From the NCBI GenBank assembly GCA_030536755.1, contig JAUNPJ010000013.1, positions 1 through 61,161 on the forward strand: a DNA stretch of 61,161 bases, in the 5' to 3' direction. The notes beneath the pieces are model-generated. The model did not search any database and was not told where the DNA came from. It was given only the letters and a program-made list of their open reading frames with translations. This document shows, one piece after another, positions 6,952-16,536 of this stretch; position 1 is the first letter of the stretch; every line of letters starts with the position of its first letter. This DNA comes from Eubacteriales bacterium. Lineage in GTDB: Bacteria; Bacillota; Clostridia; Lachnospirales; Lachnospiraceae. The position numbers and the translations under genes are program-made.

Positions 6952-9333
6952 ATGAATAAGAAAGCAATCCATGCATTAGAATACATGAAAATCATTGAGC
7001 AGCTTACGGAAAAGGCCTCCTCACCTCTTGGAAAGGAGAAATGCCGCCGTCTGCGCCCATCCAACAGTCTATCCGAAATTGAGACTATGCAGCTTCAGAC
7101 TGCACACGCACTGACCCGCCTGTTTCAGAAGGGGAACATCAACTTTGGAAGCGTCAAGGACATTCGTGCCTCTTTGAAACGTCTGGAAGTCGGCAGTTCT
7201 TTAAATGTGACTGAACTTCTCACCATCTGCAGCTTCCTGGAAAATGTCAACCGCGTGAAATCCTATGGTCGCCCGGACAGAGACGATACCGCGCCTGATT
7301 GCCTGAGCGCCATGTTCCAGACATTGGAACCACTGACTCCTCTGTCAACAGAAATCCGCCGCTGCATTTTGTCTGAGGAAGAAATCAGTGACGATGCCAG
7401 CCCAACACTGCGCCAAATTCGCCGCGGCATGAAAATCGCGAACGACCGGATTCATACACAGTTAAACAGTATTGTCAATGGCGGCTCCAGAACTTATCTG
7501 CAGGATGCAGTCATCACAATGCGAAACGGCCGCTACTGTATTCCGGTAAAGGCAGAATACAAAAACCAGATTCCTGGAATGATCCACGACCAGTCCTCCA
7601 CAGGCTCCACGCTTTTTATCGAGCCGATGTCCATTGTAAAATTAAACAATGACATTCGTGAGCTGGAACTGCAGGAACAGAAGGAAATCGAAGTCATTCT
7701 CGCCCGCCTGAGTGAGGAAGTGGGACAATACAGTGAATCCCTGTCGGATAACTTTACTATTATGGTAGAACTTGATTTTATTTTTGCCCGTGCTTCGCTT
7801 GCCATGGAGCAAAATGCCACAGCACCGGTATTTAATACGAAGGGCATCATCAATCTGCGCAGAGCAAGACATCCTCTGATTCACAAAAAGCAGGTAGTCC
7901 CCATTGACATTCGACTTGGAGAGGACTTTGATCTGCTGGTTGTGACCGGCCCCAATACCGGCGGAAAGACAGTATCCATCAAGACAGTCGGTCTTCTGAC
8001 TCTGATGGGCCAGTCCGGCCTTCACATTCCGGCGGCAGACCGAAGTCAGTTGTCCGTGTTCCATGAAGTTTACGCTGATATCGGAGATGAACAAAGCATC
8101 GAGCAGAGTCTGAGTACCTTCTCTTCTCACATGACGAATGTGGTTTCTTTCCTTGAGAAGGCTGACCGTCATTCCCTTGTCTTATTTGATGAGCTTGGTG
8201 CCGGTACTGACCCCACAGAGGGAGCAGCACTTGCCATTGCCATCCTGTCTCATCTTCACAAACAGGGAATCCGCACAATGGCAACGACACACTACAGCGA
8301 ATTAAAAGTTTATGCGCTTTCTACCGAAGGTGTAGAAAATGCTTCCTGCGAATTTGATGTAGAGACACTCCGTCCTACCTATCGCCTTCTGATCGGAGTT
8401 CCCGGAAAAAGTAACGCGTTTGCAATTTCCTCCAAACTCGGTCTGCCGGACTATATCATCGATAAAGCCAAAGAACAGATCAGCCAGGAAGATGAATCTT
8501 TTGAAGATATGATGACCTCTCTGGAAGCCAGCCGTATTACTATTGAGAAGGAACAGACAGAAATTCAGAAATACAAACTGGAAATTGAAGCACTGAAAAA
8601 ACAGCTGGAAGAAAAACAGAGCAAAATTGATCAGCGACGGGAGACGATTCTGCAAAATGCCAATGAGGAAGCTCATAAAATTCTTCAGGAGGCAAAAGAT
8701 TATGCAGATGAAACAATTAAGCTGTATCACAAATTCCAGAAAGACCATGTGGACATGTCCACAGTCGAAAAAGAACGGCAAAAGCTTCGCCAGCAAATGA
8801 ATAAAGTAGAAAAAAATATGGCGATGAAACAAAAGAAGCAAAAACCAGCCAAACAACTGAAGGCTTCTGATTTAAAGGTGGGCGATTCCGTTAGAGTGCT
8901 CAGTATGAATCTGAAAGGAACCGTCAGCACTAGACCGGATTCCAAAGGAAACCTGTTTGTACAGATGGGCATTCTGCGCTCCCAGGTCAACATTTCCGAT
9001 CTGGAGCTGATCGACGAACCGGTGATCAAAACGCCAACCTTATCCCGCACCGGCCAGGGCAAAATTAAAATGTCCAAATCCGCAAGCATTTCCACAGAAA
9101 TCAATCTTCTTGGAAAGACAGTGGACGAAGCAATCGCAGAACTTGACAAATATCTGGATGACGCCTATATCGCTCATCTTTCCAGCGTCCGCATTGTTCA
9201 CGGAAAGGGAACCGGCGCTCTGCGCCAGGGTGTACACAATTATCTGAAACGCCAGAAACACGTAGCTTCTTATCGCCTCGGAGCCTTTGGTGAAGGCGAT
9301 GCCGGAGTTACCATTGTGGAATTCAAAAAATAA
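6952..9333 (+). CDS. mutS2: MutS2 ATPase with Smr endonuclease domain
   Basis: A 793-residue MutS2. Core and clamp regions lead to the ATPase with Walker A GPNTGGKT (about residue 333) and Walker B LVLFDELGAGTDPTEG. A long coiled-coil follows (about 515-640), then a basic stretch and a C-terminal Smr domain (about 720-793, LLGKTVDEAI and HGKGTGALR). MutS2 acts on stalled or collided ribosomes and in suppressing homologous recombination, not in mismatch repair. ATG 6952 with AGGAG 6 nt upstream is chosen over a TTG at 6946 that abuts the ribosome site. The two-component genes follow after 13 nt. Confidence 0.96.
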   Translation: MNKKAIHALEYMKIIEQLTEKASSPLGKEKCRRLRPSNSLSEIETMQLQTAHALTRLFQKGNINFGSVKDIRASLKRLEVGSSLNVTELLTICSFLENVNRVKSYGRPDRDDTAPDCLSAMFQTLEPLTPLSTEIRRCILSEEEISDDASPTLRQIRRGMKIANDRIHTQLNSIVNGGSRTYLQDAVITMRNGRYCIPVKAEYKNQIPGMIHDQSSTGSTLFIEPMSIVKLNNDIRELELQEQKEIEVILARLSEEVGQYSESLSDNFTIMVELDFIFARASLAMEQNATAPVFNTKGIINLRRARHPLIHKKQVVPIDIRLGEDFDLLVVTGPNTGGKTVSIKTVGLLTLMGQSGLHIPAADRSQLSVFHEVYADIGDEQSIEQSLSTFSSHMTNVVSFLEKADRHSLVLFDELGAGTDPTEGAALAIAILSHLHKQGIRTMATTHYSELKVYALSTEGVENASCEFDVETLRPTYRLLIGVPGKSNAFAISSKLGLPDYIIDKAKEQISQEDESFEDMMTSLEASRITIEKEQTEIQKYKLEIEALKKQLEEKQSKIDQRRETILQNANEEAHKILQEAKDYADETIKLYHKFQKDHVDMSTVEKERQKLRQQMNKVEKNMAMKQKKQKPAKQLKASDLKVGDSVRVLSMNLKGTVSTRPDSKGNLFVQMGILRSQVNISDLELIDEPVIKTPTLSRTGQGKIKMSKSASISTEINLLGKTVDEAIAELDKYLDDAYIAHLSSVRIVHGKGTGALRQGVHNYLKRQKHVASYRLGAFGEGDAGVTIVEFKK

Positions 9334-9346
9334 AGGGGAGAAAATT

Positions 9347-10048
9347 ATGGCAGCGAAACAAAAAGTCCTGATTGTAGACGATGACAACAACATCGCAGAA
9401 TTAATCGCACTCTATTTTACCAAAGAGTGTTACGATACAAAAATTGTAAATGACGGCGAAGAAGCACTGAGAGAATTCAAGCTCTTTCGCCCGAATCTAA
9501 TCTTACTTGATCTGATGCTTCCCGGCATGGATGGTTATCAGGTATGCAGAGAAATCCGTCAGACCTCCGATGTTCCGATTATCATGCTCTCTGCCAAAGG
9601 CGAAACCTTTGACAAAGTACTGGGGCTGGAGCTTGGTGCTGACGATTATATGGTAAAACCGTTTGATTCCAAGGAACTTGTCGCACGGGCAAAAGCTGTA
9701 CTGCGCCGGTTTCAGGTCAAAGAGACACAGCCGGTTTCCCCATCGGAAAAGTGCGTGCGTTATCCGGATCTGTCCATCAACCTCACCAATTATTCGGTGG
9801 AATATATGGGCAGGCAGGTGGATATGCCTCCAAAAGAACTGGAACTTTTATATTTTCTTGCTTCTTCACCAAACCAGGTGTTTACCAGAGAACAGCTTCT
9901 CGATCATATCTGGGGCTATGAATACATCGGAGATACCCGTACAGTAGATGTTCACATAAAACGTCTCCGCGAAAAAATCAAGGATCACAAATCCTGGTCT
10001 TTGAGTACTGTCTGGGGAATCGGCTATAAATTTGAGGTAAAAAACTGA
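9347..10048 (+). CDS. OmpR-family DNA-binding response regulator
   Basis: A 233-residue protein with an N-terminal receiver domain (VLIVDDD acidic pocket, phosphoacceptor Asp55 in LILLDLMLPG, and Lys in MVKPFD) and a C-terminal winged helix (about 135-233, PPKELELLYFLA and TVDVHIKRLREKI). It is phosphorylated by its partner kinase and binds promoters. The start ATG 9347 follows GGGGAG. The stop overlaps the kinase start by one base (TGATG), implying translational coupling. Target genes cannot be told from the window. Confidence 0.95.
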   Translation: MAAKQKVLIVDDDNNIAELIALYFTKECYDTKIVNDGEEALREFKLFRPNLILLDLMLPGMDGYQVCREIRQTSDVPIIMLSAKGETFDKVLGLELGADDYMVKPFDSKELVARAKAVLRRFQVKETQPVSPSEKCVRYPDLSINLTNYSVEYMGRQVDMPPKELELLYFLASSPNQVFTREQLLDHIWGYEYIGDTRTVDVHIKRLREKIKDHKSWSLSTVWGIGYKFEVKN

Positions 10049-11460
10049 TGCGCCGAACCTTATATATCAAATTTGTAGCTGTTTACTGCGCGATTGGATG
10101 TCTTGGATTTTTATTTACCGCGATTTTCGGATCAAAAATGGTAGAAAACAGGCTGATCTGCCAGAAAAGCGAAGCGATTTATCAGGAGGCAGTTTCCGTT
10201 GCCTCCAACAACACGCTGCGCTATCAGACATCGGCAACAAACCTGAATTCTATTTTCGAACACTTAAAATCTCTCTCTGCGTATCAGGAATCTGAGATAT
10301 GGATCCTCAACAGTCAGAATGAGCTTTTAATTGATACCGGGGAATCCGCACCCGCTGTTTCCCCCTCGAAAGTAAAACAGTTTGATCCGGTTGCCTGGGG
10401 AAGCAGCTATTATCGCATTGGTAAATTTTATGGCAACTTTCAGCAAAATATGCTGAGTGTGATTGCCCCGATCACTGCAAATATGAATGTAAAAGGATAC
10501 GTGATCATTCACTGCCCCATGGAGCAGATTTATCAGGACCGCGAAGAAATTTTGCTTGTGATGTATCTGGCTTTTTTGGTCTTTTTCCTTCTAATGCTCC
10601 TGATCCTTATCTTTTTTACTTTTAATATTTATCGCCCTCTGCAGAAAATCGTCACAGGAGTCGATGAATTTGCACTTGGTCATTTAAATTATAAAATTCC
10701 GGTACAGACGCATGATGAAATGGGATATCTGGCAGCCTCTCTGAATTATATGTCGGATGAGCTGGCACATACCGCAGAGACACAGCGCAACTTTATCGCC
10801 AATATCTCGCATGACTTTCGCTCGCCGCTGACTTCCATCAAAGGATACCTTGTGGCAATTGAAGACGGAACGATTCCTTACGAAATGCAGGGACGTTACA
10901 TTAATATCATCATCAATGAAACAGAGCGCCTGGAGAAACTGACGAAAAGTCTTTTAACTTTGAATAATCTGGATAAAACAACAAGACTGATGAATTTCAG
11001 AAACTTTGACATCAATAAGGTCATCAAAAATACCATTGCCACCTTTGAGGGAACCTGCCGCAGCAAAACCATTTCCATTGAACTGATTCTGACCGGTGAG
11101 CAGCTGAATGTCTACGCAGATATGGAACAGATTCAGCAGGTACTTTACAATCTGATTGACAATGCAATTAAATTCAGTCCTGTAAACTCTACGATTACGA
11201 TTGAGACAACACTGAAAAATGAACGCATCTTTGTATCTGTCAAAGACAAAGGCTGCGGAATCTCCAAGGAAAATCTTCCAAAAATCTGGGATCGTTTTTA
11301 CAAAATCGATTCCTCCAGAGGAAGAGACCGCAAGGGAACCGGACTTGGACTTGCCATTGTCAAAGAAATCATCAATTCTCATCACCAGAACATCAATGTC
11401 ATCAGCACCGAAGGCGTGGGAACGGAATTTATTTTTACACTGGAACGTGCAAAAGAATAA
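10048..11460 (+). CDS. HAMP-domain sensor histidine kinase
   Basis: A 470-residue membrane kinase: first helix at about residues 8-28, an extracytoplasmic sensor of about 140 residues, a second helix at about 170-195 (LLVMYLAFLVFFLLMLLILI), HAMP, the HisKA dimerisation helix with His255 in NISHDFRSPL, then the ATPase domain with N box NLIDNAIKFSP and glycine boxes DKGCGIS and GTGLGLAIV. It forms a pair with the OmpR-type regulator just upstream. Its layout resembles the PhoR/WalK-type kinases of Firmicutes. The signal is unknown. Confidence 0.95.
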   Translation: MRRTLYIKFVAVYCAIGCLGFLFTAIFGSKMVENRLICQKSEAIYQEAVSVASNNTLRYQTSATNLNSIFEHLKSLSAYQESEIWILNSQNELLIDTGESAPAVSPSKVKQFDPVAWGSSYYRIGKFYGNFQQNMLSVIAPITANMNVKGYVIIHCPMEQIYQDREEILLVMYLAFLVFFLLMLLILIFFTFNIYRPLQKIVTGVDEFALGHLNYKIPVQTHDEMGYLAASLNYMSDELAHTAETQRNFIANISHDFRSPLTSIKGYLVAIEDGTIPYEMQGRYINIIINETERLEKLTKSLLTLNNLDKTTRLMNFRNFDINKVIKNTIATFEGTCRSKTISIELILTGEQLNVYADMEQIQQVLYNLIDNAIKFSPVNSTITIETTLKNERIFVSVKDKGCGISKENLPKIWDRFYKIDSSRGRDRKGTGLGLAIVKEIINSHHQNINVISTEGVGTEFIFTLERAKE

Positions 11461-11469
11461 TCAGCATGA

Positions 11470-11497
11470 CAAAAGGGGCTCAAAAGCCCCTTTTTTA
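11470..11497. terminator. Bidirectional intrinsic terminator
   Basis: The stem GGGGCT/AGCCCC (11475-11490) is flanked by A-run and T-run, so it can end both the rightward kinase transcript and leftward trmL transcription. Confidence 0.88.
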
Positions 11498-11509
11498 TTT
11501 CCAGTTGTA

Positions 11510-11556
11510 TCTCTCGGGATTTTCATGCAAAATGCATGAAAACACCTCGCGGGATA
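11510..11556. repeat. Inverted repeat of unknown role
   Basis: A perfect 9-bp dyad TTTTCATGC/GCATGAAAA (11520-11528 and 11534-11542) is flanked by near-identical TCTCGGGAT and CTCGCGGGAT segments. It lacks a T-run so is not a standard terminator. It lies between the kinase terminator and the trmL stop codon and may be a dispersed repeat. Confidence 0.45.
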
Positions 11557-11571
11557 TTACCTTCTGAACAG

Positions 11572-12072
11572 TTACTTCCAGTCATATTTTGTGAGATGAC
11601 CTTCCAGACGCATATGATCGAAGTCATGCTGCCGAAGCGCCTCGTACAGTACGATTGCGACGGAATTGCTGAGATTGAGTGAACGGATATCTCCGATCAT
11701 TGGAATACGAATCGCCGTCGCCTGATTCTTCAGCAGAATCTCCTCAGGAATCCCCGCACTCTCTTTGCCAAACATAATGTAAGCCTCTTCTTCAAACGCC
11801 ACATCCGTGTATGTCTGCGGTGCCTTGGTCGTCGCATAATAAATCTTTGCTCCTGGATTTTTCGCCAGAAAATCCTCATAATTGAGATATGTCGTCACAT
11901 CAAGATCATTCCAGTAATCCATACCGGCCCTCTTGATTGCTTTCTCATTCAGACGGAATCCAAGCGGTTCGATCAAATGCAGACGTGTCCCTGTTGCAAC
12001 ACAGGTGCGCCCGATATTCCCGGTGTTTGCCGGAATCTCCGGCTCATGAAGCACGATATTTAGCTTTGCCAT
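11572..12072 (-). CDS. trmL: tRNA (cytidine/uridine-34 2'-O)-methyltransferase TrmL
   Basis: A 166-residue SPOUT-fold methyltransferase that 2'-O-methylates the wobble nucleotide of certain tRNA-Leu. It begins MAKLNIVLHEPEIPANTGNI with the family signature NTGNIGRTCVATG, and keeps the knot motifs MFGKESAGIPEEIL and IRSLNLSNSVAIVLYEALRQ. The length matches E. coli TrmL (157). An unusual 29-nt hairpin lies 27 nt upstream of its start codon. It follows the AIR-synthase-like gene in the same direction. Confidence 0.95.
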   Translation of the reverse strand: MAKLNIVLHEPEIPANTGNIGRTCVATGTRLHLIEPLGFRLNEKAIKRAGMDYWNDLDVTTYLNYEDFLAKNPGAKIYYATTKAPQTYTDVAFEEEAYIMFGKESAGIPEEILLKNQATAIRIPMIGDIRSLNLSNSVAIVLYEALRQHDFDHMRLEGHLTKYDWK

Positions 12073-12098
12073 TTTATTACCTTCTTTGTATTATTTTT

Positions 12099-12127
12099 CG
12101 TATCTGTTCAGTACCCTCACAGATACG
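12099..12127 (-). repeat. Hairpin repeat upstream of trmL (family member 1)
   Basis: Perfect 9-bp arms CGTATCTGT (12099-12107) and ACAGATACG (12119-12127) with an 11-nt loop. It has the same architecture and loop start (TCA) as the element at 40764-40792 and is related to that at 21006-21033. It lies 27 nt before the trmL start codon and 13 nt after the preceding stop. Confidence 0.7.
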
Positions 12128-12140
12128 AGCCGTTTTCTAT

Positions 12141-13124
12141 TTATACAACTTTGTACAGTTCATCACTCTGCGGACGATCCAGATAACGGATTTCCTCCCC
12201 ATTTCGAAGAATTCTGTCATTCCCATCGGCTGCCCTGCCAATGATGGCACTGTGAATCCCTTCTGCTGCAAGTGCGCGCACCAGTGCAGGACCATCCGCT
12301 GTGGCAATCAGCATCGAACCACTGGACATGAGAAGATACGGATTGACGCCAAACTGTTCACACACTTCCACAGATTCCTGACGGATCGGAATGCTTTTGA
12401 GATCAATATCCAGGCCACATCCGGCACCTTCCGCCAGCTCCCAGAGTGCTCCGAAGATTCCGCCCTCCGTAATATCATGCATGGCACTGACACCGCATTT
12501 GACAGCGATACGGCTCTCCGGCACAACAGAAAGATACTGATCAAACCTCTGCGCTTCCCGCACAAAGCTCTCCCGAAACACCTTCAAAAGCTCTTCTTCT
12601 TTTTCTTTTGCAATAATCGTCGTTCCCTCCAGTGCAATCCATTTGGTCACAACAATATCATGTCCCGGCTGCATATGATTCGTCAAAAGCACCTGATCTT
12701 TCTTTACTTTTCCCACTCCCGTCACCGTGATGACCGGCTGGTTCACAACTGCTGTAATTTCCGTATGCCCTCCAAGCACTTCTATATTTAATTCTTTGCA
12801 GGTACGCTCCACATCCTGCATCATCGACCGCAGCGCAATCTCTCTGACATGCTCCGGCAACAGCACGGTCAGCATCACGCCTACCGGCTCTGCCCCGGAA
12901 GCCGCAAGATCGTTGGCCGTGATGTGGATACTGTGGCTTCCAATATCTTTGACTGTACCGGTGATCGGGTCTGTGGACATCACAAATACTTCATCCTCTC
13001 CCAGCTCAACGACAGCACAATCCTGTCCAACCGCCGGTCCCATCAGTACCTCAGGGCGGCGATGACGAATTTCTTTCAACACAGAGCGGACCAGTATCTG
13101 CTCCGGTAATTTTCCAATTTTCAT
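12141..13124 (-). CDS. AIR synthase-related (PurM/HypE-like) protein
   Basis: A 327-residue protein of the PurM superfamily, whose members (PurM, HypE, ThiL, SelD) form ATP-dependent phosphoryl intermediates. The N-terminal half carries GPAVGQDCAVVEL, then STDPITG and HITANDLAASGAEP, which hold the metal/ATP-binding acidic residues. The C-terminal half has HDITEGGIFGALWELAEG. The closest known architecture is HypE-like, but no hydrogenase maturation genes are nearby and the C-terminal Cys of HypE is absent, so the substrate is unknown. Start ATG 13124 (MKIGKLPEQ) is chosen; upstream in-frame codons run into the small protein gene. Confidence 0.88.
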   Translation of the reverse strand: MKIGKLPEQILVRSVLKEIRHRRPEVLMGPAVGQDCAVVELGEDEVFVMSTDPITGTVKDIGSHSIHITANDLAASGAEPVGVMLTVLLPEHVREIALRSMMQDVERTCKELNIEVLGGHTEITAVVNQPVITVTGVGKVKKDQVLLTNHMQPGHDIVVTKWIALEGTTIIAKEKEEELLKVFRESFVREAQRFDQYLSVVPESRIAVKCGVSAMHDITEGGIFGALWELAEGAGCGLDIDLKSIPIRQESVEVCEQFGVNPYLLMSSGSMLIATADGPALVRALAAEGIHSAIIGRAADGNDRILRNGEEIRYLDRPQSDELYKVV

Positions 13125-13159
13125 CGATTCTGTAGTTCCTTTCTTTTCTCCGAAATCTC

Positions 13160-13279
13160 TTAAAACCATCCAATCATCAGAGACATTACCGTTGGAATTA
13201 CCATAGCGGCAATCAAAATAATTGCTACCACAGCAACAAGCTTTCTTCTTTTTCTGGGATCCCAGATTCCTCCAGCCAT
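13160..13279 (-). CDS. Small membrane protein, 39 aa
   Basis: The frame reads MAGGIWDPRKRRKLVAVVAI and continues with a hydrophobic helix to a stop, with ATG 13279 and GGGGTG ribosome site 5 nt upstream. Layout: an N-terminal GIWDPRKRRK positive patch, then one membrane helix (about residues 14-38) ending in IGWF. By the positive-inside rule the N-terminus should be cytoplasmic. It lies between the radical SAM gene (15 nt gap) and the AIR-synthase-like gene, in the same direction. I do not recognise a named family; the function is unknown. Confidence 0.65.
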   Translation of the reverse strand: MAGGIWDPRKRRKLVAVVAIILIAAMVIPTVMSLMIGWF

Positions 13280-13294
13280 AGCTTCACCCCATTT

Positions 13295-14956
13295 CTATTC
13301 TGTACAAAACAAGTTAATTTTTATTCCCCTCGTATTGTTTGTCAGAGGGTCACGTTTCTCATAATCAAAAAGGAGAGCCTCCTGTGAGAACACTTCAATG
13401 TGTACCGTTTTCGGCAATTTATGCAGTCGGATATATTCCCGGATTTCTTTCTGATATGGACGCTGATCCGACATCCAATCCGGACGGCTCTTCAAATTCT
13501 CCCGCTCGTACAGATCAATGGTAAGAAGCTTTTTCACTTCTTCCAACGTAATCTCCGTTTTTTCTCTCAGAAATTCCAGCAGGATTTCATAACGCCGCAT
13601 TCTGGAATGTGAGATTTCCTCATATCCCTTTTCCTCATAAAAAGCGCCAAGGCTTTGATAAAAATCAAAGGCGCAGGAAAACTTTTCCACAAGAAACGGC
13701 AAGGTGTGGGAGAACTGTCTACTATTATAGTACACTTCCACCATACTTTCCACCTGTTTTAACTTCAAAATATCGCCATAGGGCAGCCATCTGGTCGACA
13801 AAACCTCATATGGCTCTTTTTCTTTATACTGACACTCATATTCCACTGTCATTTCATGCATATAAGAGCCCTTCAGGACTTTGAGAAAGCCAAGCTGCAG
13901 CTGCTCCGGCTGCAATGCATAAACATCGTTAAACGATCTGCGAAAGCTCTCATAATCTTCATAGGGAAGCCCTGCGATCAGATCCAGATGTTGATGAATA
14001 TTTCTTTTCTCCTGTACTTTTCTGACACAGGCAGCCACCTTGGAAAAATCCATCTTTCGGTGGATCGCCTCTATCGTCTGCGGATTCGTAGACTGTACTC
14101 CGATTTCCAGCTGAATCAGTCCCGGACGCATCGACGCGATCAGATTCAGTTCCTCCTCACTGAGAAGGTCAGCTGCCACTTCAAAATGAAAATTGGTCAT
14201 TCCCAGATCATGTTCTTTGATATACCTCCAGATTTCCATCGCATGCTTATGGGAACAGTTAAAGGTACGGTCTACAAACTTCACTTGCGGAACTTTCCGG
14301 TCAATAAAAAACTGCAGTTCTTTTTTTACAAGCTCCGTATCACGGAATCGAAGCTTTTTATCTACGGAAGAAAGACAATAACTGCAGGAAAACGGACAGC
14401 CCCGGCTGCTTTCGTAATATATGATTTTATGCTCAAAGCCTTCCATATCCGCATAGGAAAATGGCAGCGTGCTCAGATCCAGAATCTCTCTCCACGGATT
14501 GTCCGTCACACCAGCTTCCTGACGCAATGCAATCCCCGGAATATCTGCCAGACAGGAATATCTGTCGCTTCCATGATAATAGGAAAGGATATCATAAAAG
14601 GTTGCTTCTCCCTCCCCTTTCATCACACCTGTCACCTGCGGATTTTCTTCCAGAAAAGCGACTGCGTCATAAGAAACCTCCGGTCCTCCCACCCAGATTG
14701 GCACGTCTGGCAGTAACTTATGGATATCGCAAATAACCTGCTTAACAAACGATATGTTCCAGATATAACAGGAGAAAAACATCAGATCCGGCTGGCTTTT
14801 CCAGATATCTTTCAGAATTTCATCCTCCTGCTGGTTAATCGTATACTCTTTCAGCAAAATATCTTTCTTATACTCTCCTGCACTCGCACGCAGGCTGTAT
14901 ACTGCCAGATTGGAGTGAATATATTTTGCATTGACTGCTCCCAGTAAAATCTTCAT
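13295..14956 (-). CDS. B12-binding-domain radical SAM protein (DUF4080-type)
   Basis: A 553-residue protein. An N-terminal cobalamin-binding-like Rossmann domain (MKILLGAVNAKYIHSNLAVY, VGGPEVSYDAVAFL) is followed by a radical SAM barrel with the cluster motif CPFSCSYC and a long C-terminal domain resembling DUF4080. It probably binds a 4Fe-4S cluster and S-adenosylmethionine to generate radicals; the substrate is unknown. The B12 His motif (DxHxxG) is not evident, so cobalamin use is uncertain. ATG 14956 follows GGAGG with 8-nt spacing; an upstream extension lacks a ribosome site. Confidence 0.9.
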   Translation of the reverse strand: MKILLGAVNAKYIHSNLAVYSLRASAGEYKKDILLKEYTINQQEDEILKDIWKSQPDLMFFSCYIWNISFVKQVICDIHKLLPDVPIWVGGPEVSYDAVAFLEENPQVTGVMKGEGEATFYDILSYYHGSDRYSCLADIPGIALRQEAGVTDNPWREILDLSTLPFSYADMEGFEHKIIYYESSRGCPFSCSYCLSSVDKKLRFRDTELVKKELQFFIDRKVPQVKFVDRTFNCSHKHAMEIWRYIKEHDLGMTNFHFEVAADLLSEEELNLIASMRPGLIQLEIGVQSTNPQTIEAIHRKMDFSKVAACVRKVQEKRNIHQHLDLIAGLPYEDYESFRRSFNDVYALQPEQLQLGFLKVLKGSYMHEMTVEYECQYKEKEPYEVLSTRWLPYGDILKLKQVESMVEVYYNSRQFSHTLPFLVEKFSCAFDFYQSLGAFYEEKGYEEISHSRMRRYEILLEFLREKTEITLEEVKKLLTIDLYERENLKSRPDWMSDQRPYQKEIREYIRLHKLPKTVHIEVFSQEALLFDYEKRDPLTNNTRGIKINLFCTE

Positions 14957-15081
14957 TCCATAATCCTCCAAAAATCCCCAAACGCCAAGATGGCTCTTGC
15001 AATAAATCATGTGAATTACTGCAGGAACCATCTAAAATATCAGGAGACTATTTAAAATTGGTAAATGATCGGTATTAAAAA

Positions 15082-16320
15082 TCAGGCATCTAACGGATAT
15101 TTATCTGTCAGTCCTTTTACAATCGCTTTTGCTTTCTCTTTGTTGTTTTTGTCATCCAGCATCAGCGCGATCGCCTCTGCAATCTGATCCATATCCTCTT
15201 CCTGCATACCACGGGAAGTAACTGCTGCCGTGCCAAGACGGATACCGCTGGTAACCATCGGAGACTGCGGATCATTCGGAATGGCGTTCTTATTGCAGGT
15301 AATATTTGCTTCATCAAGAAGATTCTCCACTTCTTTTCCAGTCAGTCCGCGAGAAACAAGGTCTACCAGCATCAGATGGTTGTCCGTTCCTCCGGAAACA
15401 ATGTTCACACCTCTGTTCAGAAGTCCCTGGCAAAGTGCCTTGGCATTCTTTACGATATTCTCTGCATATACTTTGAATTCTGGCTGAAGAGCTTCCTGGA
15501 AACAAACAGCTTTTGCTGCGATCACATGCATCAGAGGTCCGCCCTGGATACCAGGGAATACTGCCTTATTGAACTTGTGCTCTTTTGCAAATTCAGCGCT
15601 GGAAAGAATCAGACCGCCTCTTGGTCCTCTTAACGTCTTATGTGTTGTCGTTGTCACAACATGCGCATAAGGAATCGGACTTGGATGCTGTCCTCCGGCA
15701 ACAAGACCGGCAATGTGAGCGATGTCTACCATCAGGTAAGCGCCGACCTCGTCTGCGATTTCACGGAATCTCTTAAAATCAATGATTCGTCCGTAAGCAC
15801 TGGCACCTGCAACGATCAATTTCGGGCGGTGCTGACGAGCCATCTCCGCTACATTATCGTAATCAATAAATCCGTTGTCATCGGTGTGATAAGAAACAGC
15901 TTTAAAATACATACCGGACATATTTGCCGGACTTCCATGAGTCAGATGTCCGCCATGCGCAAGGTCCATACCAAGAACCGTATCTCCAGGCTGAAGCAAT
16001 GCGAAGAAAACTGCCATATTCGCCTGTGCACCGGAATGCGGCTGCACATTCGCATACGTACATCCGAACAATTCTTTCGCTCTCTCAATTGCCAGTGACT
16101 CTACTCCGTCTACGCAGGAACATCCGCCATAAAAACGTTTTCCCGGATATCCTTCTGCATATTTATTTGTCAGGGCACTTCCCATAGCAGACATAACAGC
16201 CTTGCTCACCCAGTTTTCTGATGCAATTAACTCGATATGTGAATTTTGACGCTCCACCTCTGCCTCGATCAAACTTGCAATTTGTGGATCTACACTTGAA
16301 ATATCCTCGATTGAATACAT
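15082..16320 (-). CDS. glyA: Serine hydroxymethyltransferase
   Basis: A 412-residue PLP enzyme that interconverts serine and glycine while transferring a one-carbon unit to tetrahydrofolate. It has the full family pattern: [11 protein letters not shown] near the N-terminus, the pyridoxal lysine in [17 protein letters not shown], and [14 protein letters not shown]. The length is as expected (about 410-420). AAGGAGG precedes the ATG and a consensus promoter lies 61 nt upstream. It appears to be a single-gene transcription unit. Confidence 0.98.
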   Translation of the reverse strand: MYSIEDISSVDPQIASLIEAEVERQNSHIELIASENWVSKAVMSAMGSALTNKYAEGYPGKRFYGGCSCVDGVESLAIERAKELFGCTYANVQPHSGAQANMAVFFALLQPGDTVLGMDLAHGGHLTHGSPANMSGMYFKAVSYHTDDNGFIDYDNVAEMARQHRPKLIVAGASAYGRIIDFKRFREIADEVGAYLMVDIAHIAGLVAGGQHPSPIPYAHVVTTTTHKTLRGPRGGLILSSAEFAKEHKFNKAVFPGIQGGPLMHVIAAKAVCFQEALQPEFKVYAENIVKNAKALCQGLLNRGVNIVSGGTDNHLMLVDLVSRGLTGKEVENLLDEANITCNKNAIPNDPQSPMVTSGIRLGTAAVTSRGMQEEDMDQIAEAIALMLDDKNNKEKAKAIVKGLTDKYPLDA

Positions 16321-16380
16321 GATTTCCTCCTTGGTTCCTTTTATCTATTTTATTTTTTGTCATTATTCAGTCTGTTACTC

Positions 16381-16409
16381 ATTATATCCATAAAACTCCT
16401 ATCTGTCAA
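16381..16409 (-). promoter_or_regulatory. Consensus sigma-A promoter of glyA
   Basis: On the minus strand, TTGACA (16404-16409) and TATAAT (16381-16386) with a 17-bp spacer, a full consensus match. The leader of about 55 nt is too short for a known riboswitch. Confidence 0.88.
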
Positions 16410-16536
16410 CCATAGAAATACATTTGTCCGCCTCTCAAAAATATTTTGTGAGAATTTCCTGAAAAAACTGGACGAACTGCCTGTGTTTGCTTTAATATAT
16501 AAGAAAAAATAAATAAAAAAATGTGAGGCAAGATTT

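Noticed and set aside
16321-16536. Possible riboswitch between glyA and the alcohol dehydrogenase gene
   Set aside because: The glyA leader after its promoter is only about 55 nt and AT-rich, and no tetrahydrofolate or glycine riboswitch core could be recognised.
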